From Osmia lignaria lignaria (taxonomy: Eukaryota; Arthropoda; Insecta; Hymenoptera; Megachilidae), in assembly GCF_051020975.1 (NCBI RefSeq), contig NC_135041.1, positions 11,172,256 through 11,236,255 of the forward strand: a stretch of 64,000 nucleotides of DNA. Reading direction: 5' to 3'. The position numbers and the translations under genes are program-made. The notes under the pieces were generated by a model, which did no database searches, was not told where the DNA came from, and saw only the letters and a program-made list of their open reading frames with translations. This document shows positions 46,571 to 59,912 of this stretch, in pieces; positions within the stretch are counted from its first letter, which is position 1, and every line of letters starts with the position of its first letter.

Positions 46571-49500
46571 GTATTACAAATTCGAAATATTTAACAAATT
46601 TTAAATAACTATTAAAAGTATAGGCGGTAAAAGAAAATATTCACTTAATACGTAACTCTAGGCATTAATGGGTTAATCTTGCTCTAAAGTATACGCGAAG
46701 ACTTTATATTAATTCTAAAGTTTCCTGTCAAAGTGAGAAATTATTACTATATGTAAAACTCTGGTAATGCTTTGCTATTTCAGGTGAAATTCAATTATGA
46801 ATGATCAATAATCACGATACGAATTTTTCATTCAGAAGATATATTATTTTCCCACGTGGCAAGCTGTTACGTGTACGTACATAGGCTGATGGAAACGGTA
46901 TTTTCGAAACGTTCCACGGTGTATTCTAAGAAAACGTTTCTGCGCTCTTGACGCGCGAACAATAAGCTTATTGATGGGCTTGTTCTTGCTTTTACTGCAA
47001 TTGCTTTTATTGCAATCTCGTATTCAGAGAAAGGCACGGCATGGGAATGGTACCTCGGTCATCACTCGTTCACAATTCCCTCGTTATTATTTATTCAGAA
47101 CTGTGGCATCGATCGACTTAAATGGTTCATTTGCAATTTTTCACTTTTTCAATTTATTTCTTTTCAGTAAATAATAACTTTTGTATATTTCTTCAATTTT
47201 ATTTCTAAATACTGCTTCAGGTCATTGACCTGAATTTTGTATTTTTAATTACTAATAACTTTTTTTTAATACACAACATTGAAATGAAAGAAGTTGATCT
47301 ATGCTTGGGATCTATTAAGGACACTATGACTAGGAAATTAATTACGAAAGGGTTAAGCGACGTTTCTGGGAACACGTTATGTATAAAGCTTCGTACCTTT
47401 TTCGCATTTCTCACCGTCACTATATTCTTCCATTTATTCTTTTGATAAATGGTTGGCCATGTACACTGATAATTCACTCAGTATTTAAATTGGAGATTAC
47501 ATCTTGGAATGACACATTTATCTGCCGCAGTTTATGAGTATCAATCATTTTTCTTACGATTTGATAAACTTTTAACGAGATTACATATGTTTGGAATTTT
47601 AAAAGCACTCCTGTAAACTTCTATTAGATTCTGAGTTGGGCTGTCACGACTTTTATTGCTCCAATTCATATTTTTCTCTGTTCGTTTGTGGTTAGATAAG
47701 ACTGAGAAACATTATCAGCTAAGCGATTGCAGACATGCACGAACCACACCCCTTTTGATTAAATATTATCGAACCTTCCGTCGCTATAATCCTTTCAAAT
47801 ACAAGGATACGGTCATAGATATTGTTATCTACTCCTCTTCTAGGGCCAGAGGAAAAAAATGTCTATTAATAAAGATATCGTGGCAGTTGGTCATTTCATC
47901 GATCAAGCCTATTTTCGTGGAGGGTGTGCAGCTCCGTTTAAGCAGAAAAAAAATATCCGGGTCAACAGCATGTCGAAGACCCGTGCTCCATTTATATTGG
48001 GATTCTGGTCAGTTTCGGAAGAGAGTTTATCGATCCGATACGGTGCACGTGCCAAAAGTGGAGACAGCCAAATGGTATGTCTGGAAATCGGAGCTTGTTT
48101 GAGACATTGGCAGCCGTGATAAAAAGGACCAGTTGTAGTAAAAAAAATCACATATTTTATATTTTCGACGAGGGTGAATTCTGACTGGGGCAAGGGAGCA
48201 ATTATTACTAGAGAGGGATACAAAGCTGAAAAAGATAGGAAATTTTATCTATTTTCAGATTTTTAAGGGTGGTGTATTCTATCTGTGTTATCTTGTGCAG
48301 TAGTGTAACTAGGAATGGGGCAAAAGGATCAATTGCCCCTTTTGAAAAATTGAGAACCTTTTTTATTTAATACTTTCAAAAATTAAAAAAAATTAGATTT
48401 AATATTATTATTGTGCTAATAAGGTTTGTTTAACCTCCTTATCAATTGTGGTTGCGCCATTGATGTTGAGCATTTTATTCGAACCGGAAGTTAAAAAAAA
48501 AATTCAAGAAAACTTATCTAGTTCATAATTATGTTTTGTTTAGGTTTAGAAACATTGTCGATTCGTATTCTCGTCGATATAATAGCCGTGGCGAATAGAT
48601 TCTTATCAAAGCGGCATTATTGTAATGGTTGTTTCACGATAATTAAGAGTACACTTTAGATAGCTTAGCGGATATATCGTCGATCAAATCGTAAATCAAG
48701 CGCGGTTGTTACAAAGCCATCGCCTCGGTTTCGTGCCATGATGCGACTTGCGTAAGAATAATCATTCTTCAACGATGACAAGGTTAATTATCGTTAGAAC
48801 AAACTACTATTAACGTACCGCTTCTAATATCCTTCAGAAACATCTATTGAAAGAAGTTGTTGAAACATCATAAAGATACCTTGTCTTTACCTTTTTAACC
48901 CTGATATTATATTCATAAAAACACTAATTGTATGACAATTGTGATTGTCTATCTTCTGACAAATATATTAAATAAAAAAGTCTTTCGCAGATTTAGAAAT
49001 GTAATGAAATGATGGGATTTCAAGGGTTAATTGAAATAATTTTATGAAAAGAAAATTATATTTTTAAACACTAATTTGTAGGCGTGGCCCCTCAAAAATG
49101 TGAACTGGATCTCTTATTGTTTAAAAATTTTAAGATTCTAAAATTTTACAATTTTAGAATTTCGAAATGATATTTCAGATTTCCGAAATTCCGGAATTTT
49201 TGAATTACAAAGTTTCAAAATTTCTATGGGACTTGACCCACTCCCCAAAAAAGTTCTTCTTAAACAAAATTATTAAATTTTGCTTAATATTATTCGTCAT
49301 ATTCGTTCTAAGAATTCAAAAAACGCAAGTGTAAGTACATTTTGCTTCGTTATCTCTGACAAATATTACTCAAGCGATAAGAACAGGTATAAGAAATTCA
49401 GTATAATCAATCGAATAGGCCGCATTTTTATTTTCCACGCTTGTTTTTGTACCTATTATAACGAATACAAGGCCACCACATGTTATTACCATTCACCTAT

Positions 49501-51320
49501 TATACGTTATGAAAAAGTCATAAAAATGTTCCATCGTTTTGTGGGAAGCTTTATGAATTATGATGACGTTGATTCTGGAATCTACGTTCCGTTCGAGCTC
49601 TAATCTTATCTGCCATTCGACCAGTTACTGTGGCGATGGCTGTCAGTTTCCATTTTGCTGATAAAATGTACGATTCGGCTGTCACAGTGTTCTTTAATTT
49701 TTTACGATCTACTAACGTTTTTTAGAGGGGCTCAGTCAATTAGTGCTATACAGTGTGTATTGAAAAATTTAATTTTAACGACTTTACAAAATACCGATTT
49801 TAATTATTTCATAAAGTATTGGCTGTGATACTAATTCTGTTAGTTTAAATTAAGAGATTGTATCTGATCTAAAAACTAAATAATTAGAAAAGGAATTTTT
49901 TCAATTTGAAATCATGCAGTTCAACGTTCTAAATGGAAGGACAATAACAGTAGTTAATTGTAAGTGATTTAGCATTTTGTCATCTTTAGAAATTTGCATA
50001 AATGAATATGTCACGTTTTCTATGCAGTACAAATGATTTCTACGAAATCTCATTTATTTTATTACGAATGAAATATTGAAATGAAGTTCACCTCTTCGAA
50101 ATGAAACGATGGAAATTTATAAGAAAATGTCTCTTGAGATTATTAACCTTTAGTTGGTATAATGACATTGCAATGAAACAAAATGAATGGAATGAAAATG
50201 GATTTTTTACATCTTTTATTATATTTTTTATTGTGCAAAATGAATCAGCAACTTTTTAGTTGTAGGTCATTAGAGTCCCAATGATACTAATTAAGGGTTA
50301 AACGAACAATTTCTAGCATAATGATTACACGTACGGAAATGAAAATCTTGAATCTTGAAATTGACTAAAAATAGGCTTAGTACTTGGATAAGTGTTTTAT
50401 CGAAAAATAAATCATCATTTTGTACGTACTTGAAATATCATCAAACATACGATACGTAGTAGCTGTCACAGTATGACGGATGATGCATTAGGATGAATAC
50501 TCTAATGATCACTGGTCAAATTAAAAACTTGAAACTTTCTTCCATTACTTGACTAGTTACATACTTTTTGTTTAACACCGTTTTCTATATTTCTCTTATC
50601 CATTTCACTTTAATCCAAGTAGAATTTCTATATTTCATTTTACAGTATAATGATAATTAATGTCATTAACACTCGTTTCTGGTTTTATACTGATACTTAC
50701 TAGACACTGCATTATCAGTAAAATACTATTTTTTTAAAATAGTAATTAGAAAAATGTAATGCTAAAGACACTGAATTAATTTGTACATCTAATAGATAAA
50801 TATTTTTTAGTTTGAAATTGTGCTTTTTTTTTCAAAATTGAAGGGTTAAATAAAATAAAAGCAGCCTTCTATTACAAAAATTCTGCATTATGTTTTGACC
50901 AATGAAGTTTATTTGAAAAAGAGCTTATATTCTTTTTACGACCAGCACTGGTTTCTAATCTATAAATCAAAATATTAATTCCAAGTCTCATAAATTCGTA
51001 GAACGTATCTTCGCTTAATGGTTCATTCGGACGTGTTATCTGACAATAGAGATAGTTATGCAATCGACTAATTATCGGTCATTACGCGATGCCGATGGCG
51101 CATTCTCAGTTACGTCACTAACCTGTTTGCACGGTGACTTGTGGCGTCAAATAACAGAGAAATTTTGACCAGGAAAGACGCAGTTTCGAGGCCATACAAG
51201 AAACGATAATTTATGAACAGGAAAAAGTGGAATCTTGGAAGATAATCAAACCAAATGGTGACGTGACATGATGAAAATTTCATGGCAACGAAATCGTGAC
51301 CGTGAAGGAGACTAGTGTTA
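46571..51320. other. long non-coding stretch
   Basis: ORFs of up to 148 codons (47656-48102) and 107 codons (49280-49603) have no motif and no splice support. A TTCCAAAA-type repeat lies at 49080-49255. Confidence 0.35.
49080..49255 (+). repeat. TTCCAAAA-type 8-bp degenerate repeat
   Basis: A TTTAGAATTTCGAAAT / ATTCCGGAATTTTTG-like core (49120-49235) between GGCGTGGCCCCTC and GGGACTTGACCCACTCCCC. Confidence 0.5.
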
Positions 51321-51732
51321 TACGAGGTGATTCTAATAGCTGGGCCCTACTACAGCTTTGTTTTGCCACTTTTCCATTTTGTAAGACATTTCTAAATATT
51401 TGAAATTCGATGTGTTTTTTTATCTTTAAAGTAAAATTAAAATACTTTATTTGTTTCATAGAGATCTAGATATCAATTTACCCTAATAACTAAAAATGTT
51501 AGAACAAAAAATTAATAATTCATATAGTATTTCAAACTTCTGTATGAAACATTGTATTCTAATATTTTCTTATCCAAAATGTTCAGTTGCATTTTGCAGA
51601 TGCAGCGATGCACTTTTAAAAAGAATCATATGACCCGATTACAGAGTTTATTAAAGATCGTGAAATGTTTCTCTATAATTTTTGTTTAATTTTACTCGAA
51701 ACAATACTACAGGGTATTAGAATCACCCTGTA
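51321..51732. mobile_element. mariner-type MITE with TA ends
   Basis: The left end TACGAGGTGATTCTAATAG and the inverted right end TACAGGGTGATTCTAATAC match at 16 of 19 positions. Both are bordered by TA. It is 412 bp with no ORF. Confidence 0.7.
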
Positions 51733-54700
51733 TATTTTATATTCACGATCTTATGAAAGTTTCCGCTCTTTCAGCAAGATGGTAAAAAATGCATAAAGTA
51801 ATATGCATTATTATATAAACGAATGCATCAGAGGCAAAGATTTACGTAGTGAATATATATGTATAATAGTTTGACTTTTAAATTTAGTTCTTGTATGATT
51901 ATTTAATTTATTATTGCACAGTTTGTTAGTATAATTTAATAATATTCAAATTGAAAATTGGTCTAGCTAATAGTGTTAGCAATCAAGTCATTGCACTTAA
52001 TTAGTATGCATTATGAATTCTACCAATTTTATTTAAAGCATAATCAAATGCACTCCTGCTGATCCTGATTTACTAGTTTAAAAGCAATTTAGCACGGTTT
52101 CGAATATTCATGAATATTTTCATTAAGGTATTGACTATTCTTAGAACGATCGCTTAAATATTAATACGAGTAATCAAGGCGTAAGAATGCCATAAATTAA
52201 TCACTCCGGCGGCTATGTAATTAAAAAGAAAATTCTCGTTGAATGGCTAGCTTCGGGCATTGATGCACATTGCACTTTTTGTACGTAGTAAATTCATCCG
52301 ATCGTTGAAACTCTTTGAATTCCTTGCTGTTAATACGTAAGGCCAACATCGTTTTATGGTTTCTTCGTACTTTAGCTAATAATATAATTTTTTCTAGTTT
52401 CTTCCTTGAAAATATGTTTCCTCAACTCATTAATACCCTTTAGAATTACCCTTCCATGTGTTTTTAGCAAGTAATGCAGAATCATTCTAAGAAACTGAAA
52501 TAAAATTTCCAATGGGAAATTTTTTATTTTCAATTTAAAAAATTGAAATAAAATTATTTATTCTTTTTCTGGGTCTTCATTTAGAAAAAAAATTGTTAAC
52601 ATAGATGAATTTTTAGATTATTAGTTCTCAGACTTCCATAATGGCGATATGGAGAAAGCAGGAAATAATATTAATATTAAAAGCAATTTAGAAACAAAAT
52701 AATATGATTTTTAATTGTTAAATATCATAAAATTTGATAAATTTTCTCTTCTCTACATTGTCATTTTCCCTAAGGATGTCCGAAGGGGAAAGGCGGGAAC
52801 CGGGGATACCGTCATTTTTTCTGAGGAAACCTGATTTGATCACGAGTATACAACATATTAATTATACCTATTATGAAAAATGGTATTCTTATGGCGTGCG
52901 GTTCGAAGCTGTCAAATATAAATCATTTTAAATACGAAAGAGAACATGAAATTACAGAGGTTGTAGATATTATGAAATGTACAGCCGTCAAGGTGTTAAT
53001 GCATACATGCAATTTATTCGTGACATTTGCATCGTTCCAGTACTAATAGAATTCCTACATAAGAAAAAGCAAACAGGCCAAGAGTTTCGCTCGATCGGAT
53101 TACTTCCATCCTCATTTTACCGGGACCCGTAAATCAATCTTCCTTTTAATTTATGCTGTTTGATTCTGATCTAAAATGCCACGTAACACGACTATGCTTG
53201 CATAACGACGTCTGCCACCGTTGTGTGACTTTTACTCCGATGTCTCGTCGATCTTCCTTACGTCAATGTTATCCCACCTTTTACTATTGGCGACGACCTC
53301 GTGGATCGAATTGCGGTGGGCTCGTAACGATTCGCGCACCGGAAATCCAGTCAGAGATCTTGATAACACTATCCTCGAGCTTCGCTTATGCACTGTAATT
53401 GTACTGACTTCTGACGAGTAACGAAGTCTCGTTATAACAGTTGTAATTTTGTTTGAACAGATGAACGAATTTTCAAATATCCTAGTAAGTGGTAGGAGTT
53501 TCTTTCCTTCACCGAAAATTTGAACCTTCATCACTCTAAAATTCTAAGATTCCAAAATTCCACAATTCTAAAATTCCAGAGTTCCAAAATTACAATATTT
53601 CAGACCTCCAAACTTCTAGAATTCCAAAATTTCAGATCTTAAAAGTGTAAAAATTTCAAAATTTCAGTCTTCCAATATTCTAGAATTCCAGATCCTAAAA
53701 GTATTAAAATTACAAAATTTTCAAGAATTCTGAAATTTCAAAATTTCAGGAACAATCTAGCCTACCTCAGAAGAAGGTTCAAATTACGTAATTGATATAA
53801 TCGACACTGCATTCATTAAATGAAATCTTACACGAGTCTTTAGATTAGACACTGATGAGTCATATTGATAAAATTTGAAAATGACTTTCTTTGTTTCTTA
53901 ATTTTTACGGGAATAGATCTATGGTACTTGATAACAGCAACAAACGGTTAGTTCACGTTTCCGTTCGTGCTCCGACTAGCAATGAGTGACATTATGATGC
54001 AGACTGCAGTTCTGTATACATAGTAAATTCACTCGGCCTTGAACTACCGGTGATATACCGTGTCGCGTTCTTCAGAATGCTATTATGCAACGTTTGCATT
54101 ATCAACACTTGGCTGTTTTCAAGCTGCGCTTATCATAATCGTACGTGCCACGATTTGTCGTGTGAATGACTATCAGTCAATGAGTTTATTTTATCTAATT
54201 CATTTTGTCTATAATATCAGATAAAAAAGTAATATTTAAAAAATTCAAGATGACCCATTAGATTTATTGAACAAAAACTGTTTTGGCAATTTTTAATATT
54301 AGAATTTGTGGTCGATTGTACTATTTATTAATATTTCAATACTGTTAATGATAGATCCTGTTGGATCAAGGTCTTTGATATTTCACTCTGATAAAACACG
54401 CTTAGGTAGCTTTTACTAAGCCAATGTTCAAACAAGATTTTCTTTATTCGTCGCTCGCATTGTTCGTTATTCGTTATCGTTCTTTATTCATGTTACATGC
54501 CATTTGCATTAATTCCTGTTAGCGAGATACTCATTATTCATGTCATTCATGTTACATATTCATCATTTACACGAAAATGGTCACCAATTATTTAGAACTC
54601 TCAAATTCTCAAATTCCAGAGAAGAAACGTTTTTCGTTTGAGTATCGCCGTAAGGTAAGGGTTAATTATTCTTTCATTTACTATCCAAGTTTCTTCTTGT

Positions 54701-55301
54701 TTGAAAACAAAGACAGAATATGTAAAATTCCATGAAAATTCGCTTCAGGTCAAGCTACATTTCCATACCTTCAGGTGTGTCCACATAATATGCTACAAAA
54801 GGGTGTGCTCACCAAACACCTGAATCGCAACAGAGCAACTATTGACCTCGTATAGTAATGAGAAATTTCAAAGGAAACATGCTAAATGCGGTCAAAATAT
54901 CTTCTTCGAAGCCCTTCCTTTCTAGTATCTCGTAAGGTTTCCGTTGTCCTCTTCGTAACTGGTCATTCTGCGCTTCAGTGTCTTTTCCACCGGTCGTTAC
55001 ACGACTGCGTTTTATAGTGAACGATGACCACGTGCTGTTAGTGAATTGAATTCGTCGATAAATTATGCAGATAAGAAAAACTGCACGCAGGGAAACATTT
55101 GTTGAATTGTTACATTCCGTGAGAATGTTTTCGTTTTACGTGACTTGAATGATAAAAAGTATATGCAAGGCGAAGTAATAACTGTGAACGTTTTAATTAC
55201 CTCTGGTATTTTTAGAGGTAACAAGCATTTTATATTCATAAAGTTTCCAGGATAAACTAATAATGACTTCTTTGTGGGTGAATGGTTTCCAGAATTTTTA
55301 A
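51733..55301. other. long non-coding stretch
   Basis: AT-rich. A GC-richer patch at 53150-53400 is open on both strands, without support for coding. A TTCCAAAA-type repeat lies at 53536-53755. Confidence 0.35.
53536..53755 (+). repeat. TTCCAAAA-type 8-bp tandem repeat
   Basis: The clearest copy: successive 8-mers TTCCAAAA, TTCCACAA, TTCTAAAA, TTCCAGAG, TTCCAAAA, TTACAATA from about 53551, continuing in decayed form to 53755. Confidence 0.7.
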
Positions 55302-55518
55302 CCCTTAAACAGCGGTGCTTGGGCCAATCGTGATCCGAACTCACAAAACATATGCAAGGATATTAACTTAAAGTTAAATGGATAATTTTTAAACGAAAGA
55401 ATTTCATATATTGGAAGGATAATTTAAGAAAAACAGTGTAAAATTTAAAGAATGGAAATAATGTGAATACAAAAATAAATTAAAGTTGTAGCTCTCTCCA
55501 TGGTCCGCCGTTCAAGGG
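55302..55518 (-). mobile_element. piggyBac-type MITE, intact with TTAA on both sides
   Basis: TTAA at 55298-55301 is followed by CCCTTAAACAGCGG. The right end reads CCGCCGTTCAAGGG followed by TTAA (55519-55522). The ends are inverted repeats of 14 bases with two mismatches. TTAA duplication and a CCC start are the piggyBac signature (family knowledge). It is 217 bp and non-autonomous. Confidence 0.85.
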
Positions 55519-55522
55519 TTAA

Positions 55523-56479
55523 ACGTCTCCTTAATTTTTTTTTAACTAATTAACAATATATGACATACCCCATAAAATAAGATTACTACTTTTTTAATTA
55601 ATAACACTTTGACGTACTCGTAGGTTGGATGATTCAAAAGGTGTACCCTTTTTATTTGCCAATAATTTGGGAATTTCCTAAATTACAGATTCTATTATGG
55701 CAATATGTAAAGTGTACACTTCTAAGAAAGGAGCACCGTAAATCCTTCGAACGAAACTTTAAGAATTTACGAAGTATCCCAATACTTTAAACAAAAAATA
55801 GAATCTTAGAAAACAATATCATCTCCATTTGTTTAAATCACAATTCCTACGGTATATATCATATTGCTCTGAAAGAGTAGCCTAATGTCGCTCCCCGGGT
55901 CAAAGGAAGTATTCGTCCATAGTGAACAGGTGTTAGCGAGTCGCACGTGTTCTCCTCGAGTACGCTTCGGGTACTGGAGAGAGAGGAGTACCGTGATGTT
56001 CCAGAGCAGTGATTCCGGTCAGCTAGAATAGCGGTACTCGCTCGGCCGTACATCTTCGTTCTCCAATTATTACGCTGCTTTCCGCGGCGCGCACAGTACT
56101 TACACGTTGTCGCGAAAGCGGAAGAAAACGCGCGCAACACGCGTCTCGATAAAATCGTTTCAGGTTTTATTTTTCCCGTCGTCTCCTTTCTCCGCTCTGC
56201 CATTTAATGGAACTCATTGCCGCAGGTTTCTTTCCTCCTTGAGATATGGAACTGAGAAAAAGGAGGCGTATCAGAATTCTTCTCTTTTCTTTCTTTATTT
56301 TTCATTTCGATCGACAATTTTCAAAAATATAGATTTTTAACCGCTTCTGTATCAAAACTATCTATTGATTTAAATGTCACATACAGAACCCATAAAAGAA
56401 ACGAAAGGAGAAACGGAGCTTCCAGACAAATCCGCGAATGGAAAAAAGGGGAGTAAGAAGAAAAATAGAAGAAAAACGG
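55523..56479. other. non-coding stretch
   Basis: AT-rich, then a GC-richer patch (55860-56200) open on - for 114 codons with no recognisable protein. It may be the upstream part of the CpG-rich region that follows. Confidence 0.35.
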
Positions 56480-57128
56480 TGAAGCTTCTGGAAGCGCGGC
56501 GACGCGACGCTGCCGTCGCGTCGGTGCATTGAGTGCGTTTATGAATGCAATTCCCGAGAAGCGTGCAGCGGCGCTGCAGCTGCGCCGGATAGTTGGTTAA
56601 GGCATGTGCGCCGAGTAACGGCTAATTGGCCACCTTTCCTCTCCGAGAGTGGAGGCCCGTCTCTCTTTCTCGTGGCCCGACTCGTGCCAGTTTTGTTCGT
56701 TCTGCCGTGCGGTTTGTATCGAGCCGAGTTAGAGCAGCGAGGAGCATCCAGAGCTCTGTCACGAGCGAGCAAACCATGGAGCCTTGTACGCGCACCGCTT
56801 CGAAACGAGGACGCTTCCTTTGACCGCGACACTATCGTTTTTTTTTTTTTTCTCGTCGTTGCACTGTTCGCCTCGATTTTCTACCGTTTTCCATTGTTGC
56901 AAAATCCTGTCGACGCGTTCACGGCGAACCCCGAGGTTTATTTCATTCAGCCGCGAGTGTCTTTCAAAGATTTGTGATCGTTCGCTTGAGGATTTCGAGG
57001 ATTGAAGTTTGAGGTTTGTAGCGAGTTTCAGATTTTCTTAGACGTTTTCAGATTTTGAGATTAATTGTTTGATGGAAGAAAGTGTTCAACACGTTCATTG
57101 AAGACCCACGGATTCACTAATCATTAGC
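56480..57128 (+). promoter_or_regulatory. CpG-rich promoter and possible untranslated first exon
   Basis: A CpG-rich block at 56480-56830 is followed by AT-richer sequence ending in TTAGC|GTGAGT at 57128/57129, a strong donor. A short upstream frame (ATG 56776, MEPCTRTASKRGRFL-stop) is present. I read this as a transcription start for the + strand gene whose coding exon starts at 59652. The transcription start itself is not resolved. Confidence 0.35.
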
Positions 57129-58670
57129 GTGAGTGGGATTAACCGTAGAATTTTAGAATTTTCAAACGATAAGGAGGTATCAGTCTATAGTTTTTGTGGG
57201 AGAGGGGGCAGGTCCACCCTGGTTCCTTTTTCATTACTCAATATAATTAATATTATTTTTCATTCAGCCAACAAATAATGAATTTTGTTTTATTTTCTTG
57301 GATTGAAAAATGAAGTACAAAAGTGTAATGGAAGTTAAATTCCTTGGAGTGAAATGTAATTAGTGTGATTACTTCTTTACATGCCAACCCTTTATGCACT
57401 TGCGTAGGGCCGTCGCAGGTTGTTCACCGCACAAGAGCGGCATTTTTACTTTATTGTTGACTTTCAGAAGGAAGAAAGGTTTCAAAGTTTTATACAAAGG
57501 AGTCTTGTACATCGATAACCCTGCACTTGCATAACTTTGACATAACAAGTAGAATTTCTGTTGACCGTTCAAAAAATTCTTCGTCTTGTTTACAGTACTC
57601 TATCATAATAAATGAATTATCGAGTAATGAAAGAAATCTTGTATCTTAGTCTTAAAGAAACGCTGACTGATCGCAAATTGTTTTTCCACGACAAAATACG
57701 CGTGTCCAATTGCAACAATTCCGTTTTACGTAACTCGACCAGTAAATTCACTTCCTGTTGGTGTTTCAATATTTTATTGCATCTGCTAAGATTTGGAATA
57801 TTTTACTGTATTTATTAGAAAACATCCCAACCAAGAAAAGCTTTCCAAGTTCAATTTTTCTAAGAAAATATTGAAAAAGGAAAGCAATTCTAATTCGATC
57901 AAGAGATGTACTTTAGAGCACTGTGGATTTTGTAGTATATACATATAAGGAGGCGATAAGCTCTGCTTTTTTCCGCTCATAAGCTCATCGGAGCCGAATA
58001 TACAAATTCTCTCCTTTCCAATCGATGATTCGCAATTTCACCGATTCGCGATCGTAAAATCGTCCTCAAACATTTCCACGATCCTCCGCATCCGATACTT
58101 TCGCTTTACGAGCGGATTTTGCATAAACGTCATCCGTTGCTTCGGCCAGAGATAATCAGGCTTCATTAACCGCGGGGCAAGAACCCGGCCGCGTGTTAAC
58201 GATCAGGTTAACGAGGAACTAGCGAGGAGGCAGCTTAAAAAAGTAACGAGGTCTGTGTACGCGAGCAACTTAATCGAGTGTATAATTTCGGGGTAAGAAA
58301 CGGTTTCGCGCGCAAACAACCGTTTTGTCGAGAGAAAATTCCGAGCGAGCTGCGGCCGCATTGTGGCGCGATTCAAATAGCATGAAAACGCGAGTCGTCC
58401 TTCGGTCACGAAAGGTACGCGTTGGTGCTTCGTTGGATAATAAATTGTTTAGTTGGTAGAAATCCCTCTCGGGTAATTGGATCCAACCACGAAGGAAATA
58501 GAAAGAATTAGCTTCAGTTGCGTGGTTGGTATATTTTCAGGTGACATTAAAAGTCACGCATTTTGCTGCCGTGACATTGTAACAGTTTCAAATATTTTTA
58601 TGCAATTTTATGCTAGAACAATTGGTGCTGAATGTATATAAATTGCATTTTCCCCATCTACTTAATTCCC

Positions 58671-58877
58671 CAGGAGTGGATTAAGATTTCTGGAGGCTAA
58701 ACTTTACAGGGCCCTCTTTGTTGATTTTGGTACAGAAATTGAAAGTTATTCTAAATCAAATTAAACGACATTTAATCATAAAGAAAAAGGGATAAATGGA
58801 AGGTTCAGAAAGGAGCCTCTTGAAAAGTAAGGCCCGAGATTGTAGCCCTCCTTACACCTTCTCTTAATCCAGGGTTG
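58671..58877 (+). mobile_element. hAT-type MITE
   Basis: It begins CAGGAGTGGATTAAG and ends CTTAATCCAGGGTTG. Flanking 8-mers TAATTCCC and TATTTCCC agree at 7 of 8 positions. The body is as in the 32.0- and 33.7-kb copies. Confidence 0.85.
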
Positions 58878-59436
58878 TATTTCCCGACTGACTTTTTACA
58901 GAAATAGCAGTTGTCTTGTTTCTAAATCGTGTTAATGATCAATTATAAATTTAGACCAATTGTACTCATCGCATTGTGCATACATAATACACAGAGCTAG
59001 GTTGTTCACTCATCTCAATGAATACTGAGCTCATAGTCCAAGAAATGTTATTACCACATACGTCTTAATTAGACGTGTCCACCTAACTATCATTGCAGAC
59101 ATGCAGCTACAGAAACGTGTTTCCCGTTACAGTGGAAGGCTGTTGCAAGAGTTGCTCGTAGCTATAAGAATATTCGAAGAGATAAGAATTCCAGGAACTT
59201 CCGTAAAAGGGGAATTTAATTGAACTTTATTGCTCAACGCTGGTTCGTTGAACGAACTGTCTGTAAATATCGAAGAGATTGAAGTTTTGACCAGCGAAAA
59301 CTTGACTCGTTGCAGTATTTGTTTGAGAAACAAATAATTTTCAGATTTAAGCATTCAATTTGCTATTGATAGTAATTTTATTCAAATTTTATCTTGCAAT
59401 TTTATCTTTTGGCATAAATGATTCGTGATTCCACGG

Positions 59437-59482
59437 CAGTGCCGGATTAAGGGAAAGTTTAAGAAACTTTAATCCACTCCTG
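59437..59482. mobile_element. 46-bp remnant of the hAT-type MITE, ends only
   Basis: CAGTGCCGGATTAAGGG is followed almost directly by CTTTAATCCACTCCTG, with the whole middle missing. Flanks TTCCACGG and TCCTACAG agree at 5 of 8 positions. Confidence 0.6.
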
Positions 59483-59651
59483 TCCTACAGTATTGAGAAA
59501 TAAAAGTAGAATTTTCAATGTTTAGCTTCATCTTAATTTCAACCCATAATTTTTATGACAAATTTACCAACCGTGAAAGTGTTAACTACAATTGAAGAAA
59601 AAATTTAAATAAGCGACATCCATCATTTGTGTAATGCGAATTTTGTTTCAG

Positions 59652-59912
59652 GTCTCCGCGAGTCGGAGGGCCTCTTTCGCAATCGTTAGCAATGATTCCG
59701 CCAACGATGCACGGCCATGAATTTAATCAACCCCTGTCGAGGGTGGTTATGGTCCGTAAAACGGATCAAAGGACATTCAGCAAGGGTAGAAGGGGAGGAG
59801 AGCCTCTCCTGGAAACGGTTACCAGGGAAACAGTCGAGCTTTTCAATGGTGGCCGAGCCGAGAGGAAATATACGTCTGAGACCAGAGACATCGTTACGCC
59901 AAAATCAAACAG
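59652..59912 (+). CDS. coding exon of an unrecognised protein (extends beyond window)
   Basis: A clean acceptor (TTTTGTTTCAG, ending 59651) and donor (CAAACAG|GTATTC at 59912/59913) bound 261 bases that are open throughout in one frame. The frame starts SPRVGGPL, passes an ATG at 59692 (MIPPTMHGHEF), and then reads VVMVRKTDQRTFSKGRRGGE and ETVTRETVELFNGG. It ends TPKSN with two bases left over. Those two bases fit the exon at 61701 without a frame break. The product is basic and hydrophilic, with no membrane segment and no domain I recognise. Either ATG 59692 is the start (then 59652-59691 is UTR) or translation enters from an upstream exon. The 57.13-kb donor is a candidate upstream partner. 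The function is unknown. Confidence 0.65.

Larger units (their letters stand above)
57129..59651 (+). other. putative first intron of the downstream gene
   Basis: It holds two hAT-type insertions (58671-58877 and 59437-59482), a TTCCAAAA-family end near 57205-57235, and a CpG-richer patch at 57990-58440 that could be regulatory. No coding exon is seen. Confidence 0.3.

Noticed and set aside
47656..48102. 148-codon + frame
   Set aside because: Overlapping frames are open on both strands, no domain or splice context is seen, and no plausible start is present.
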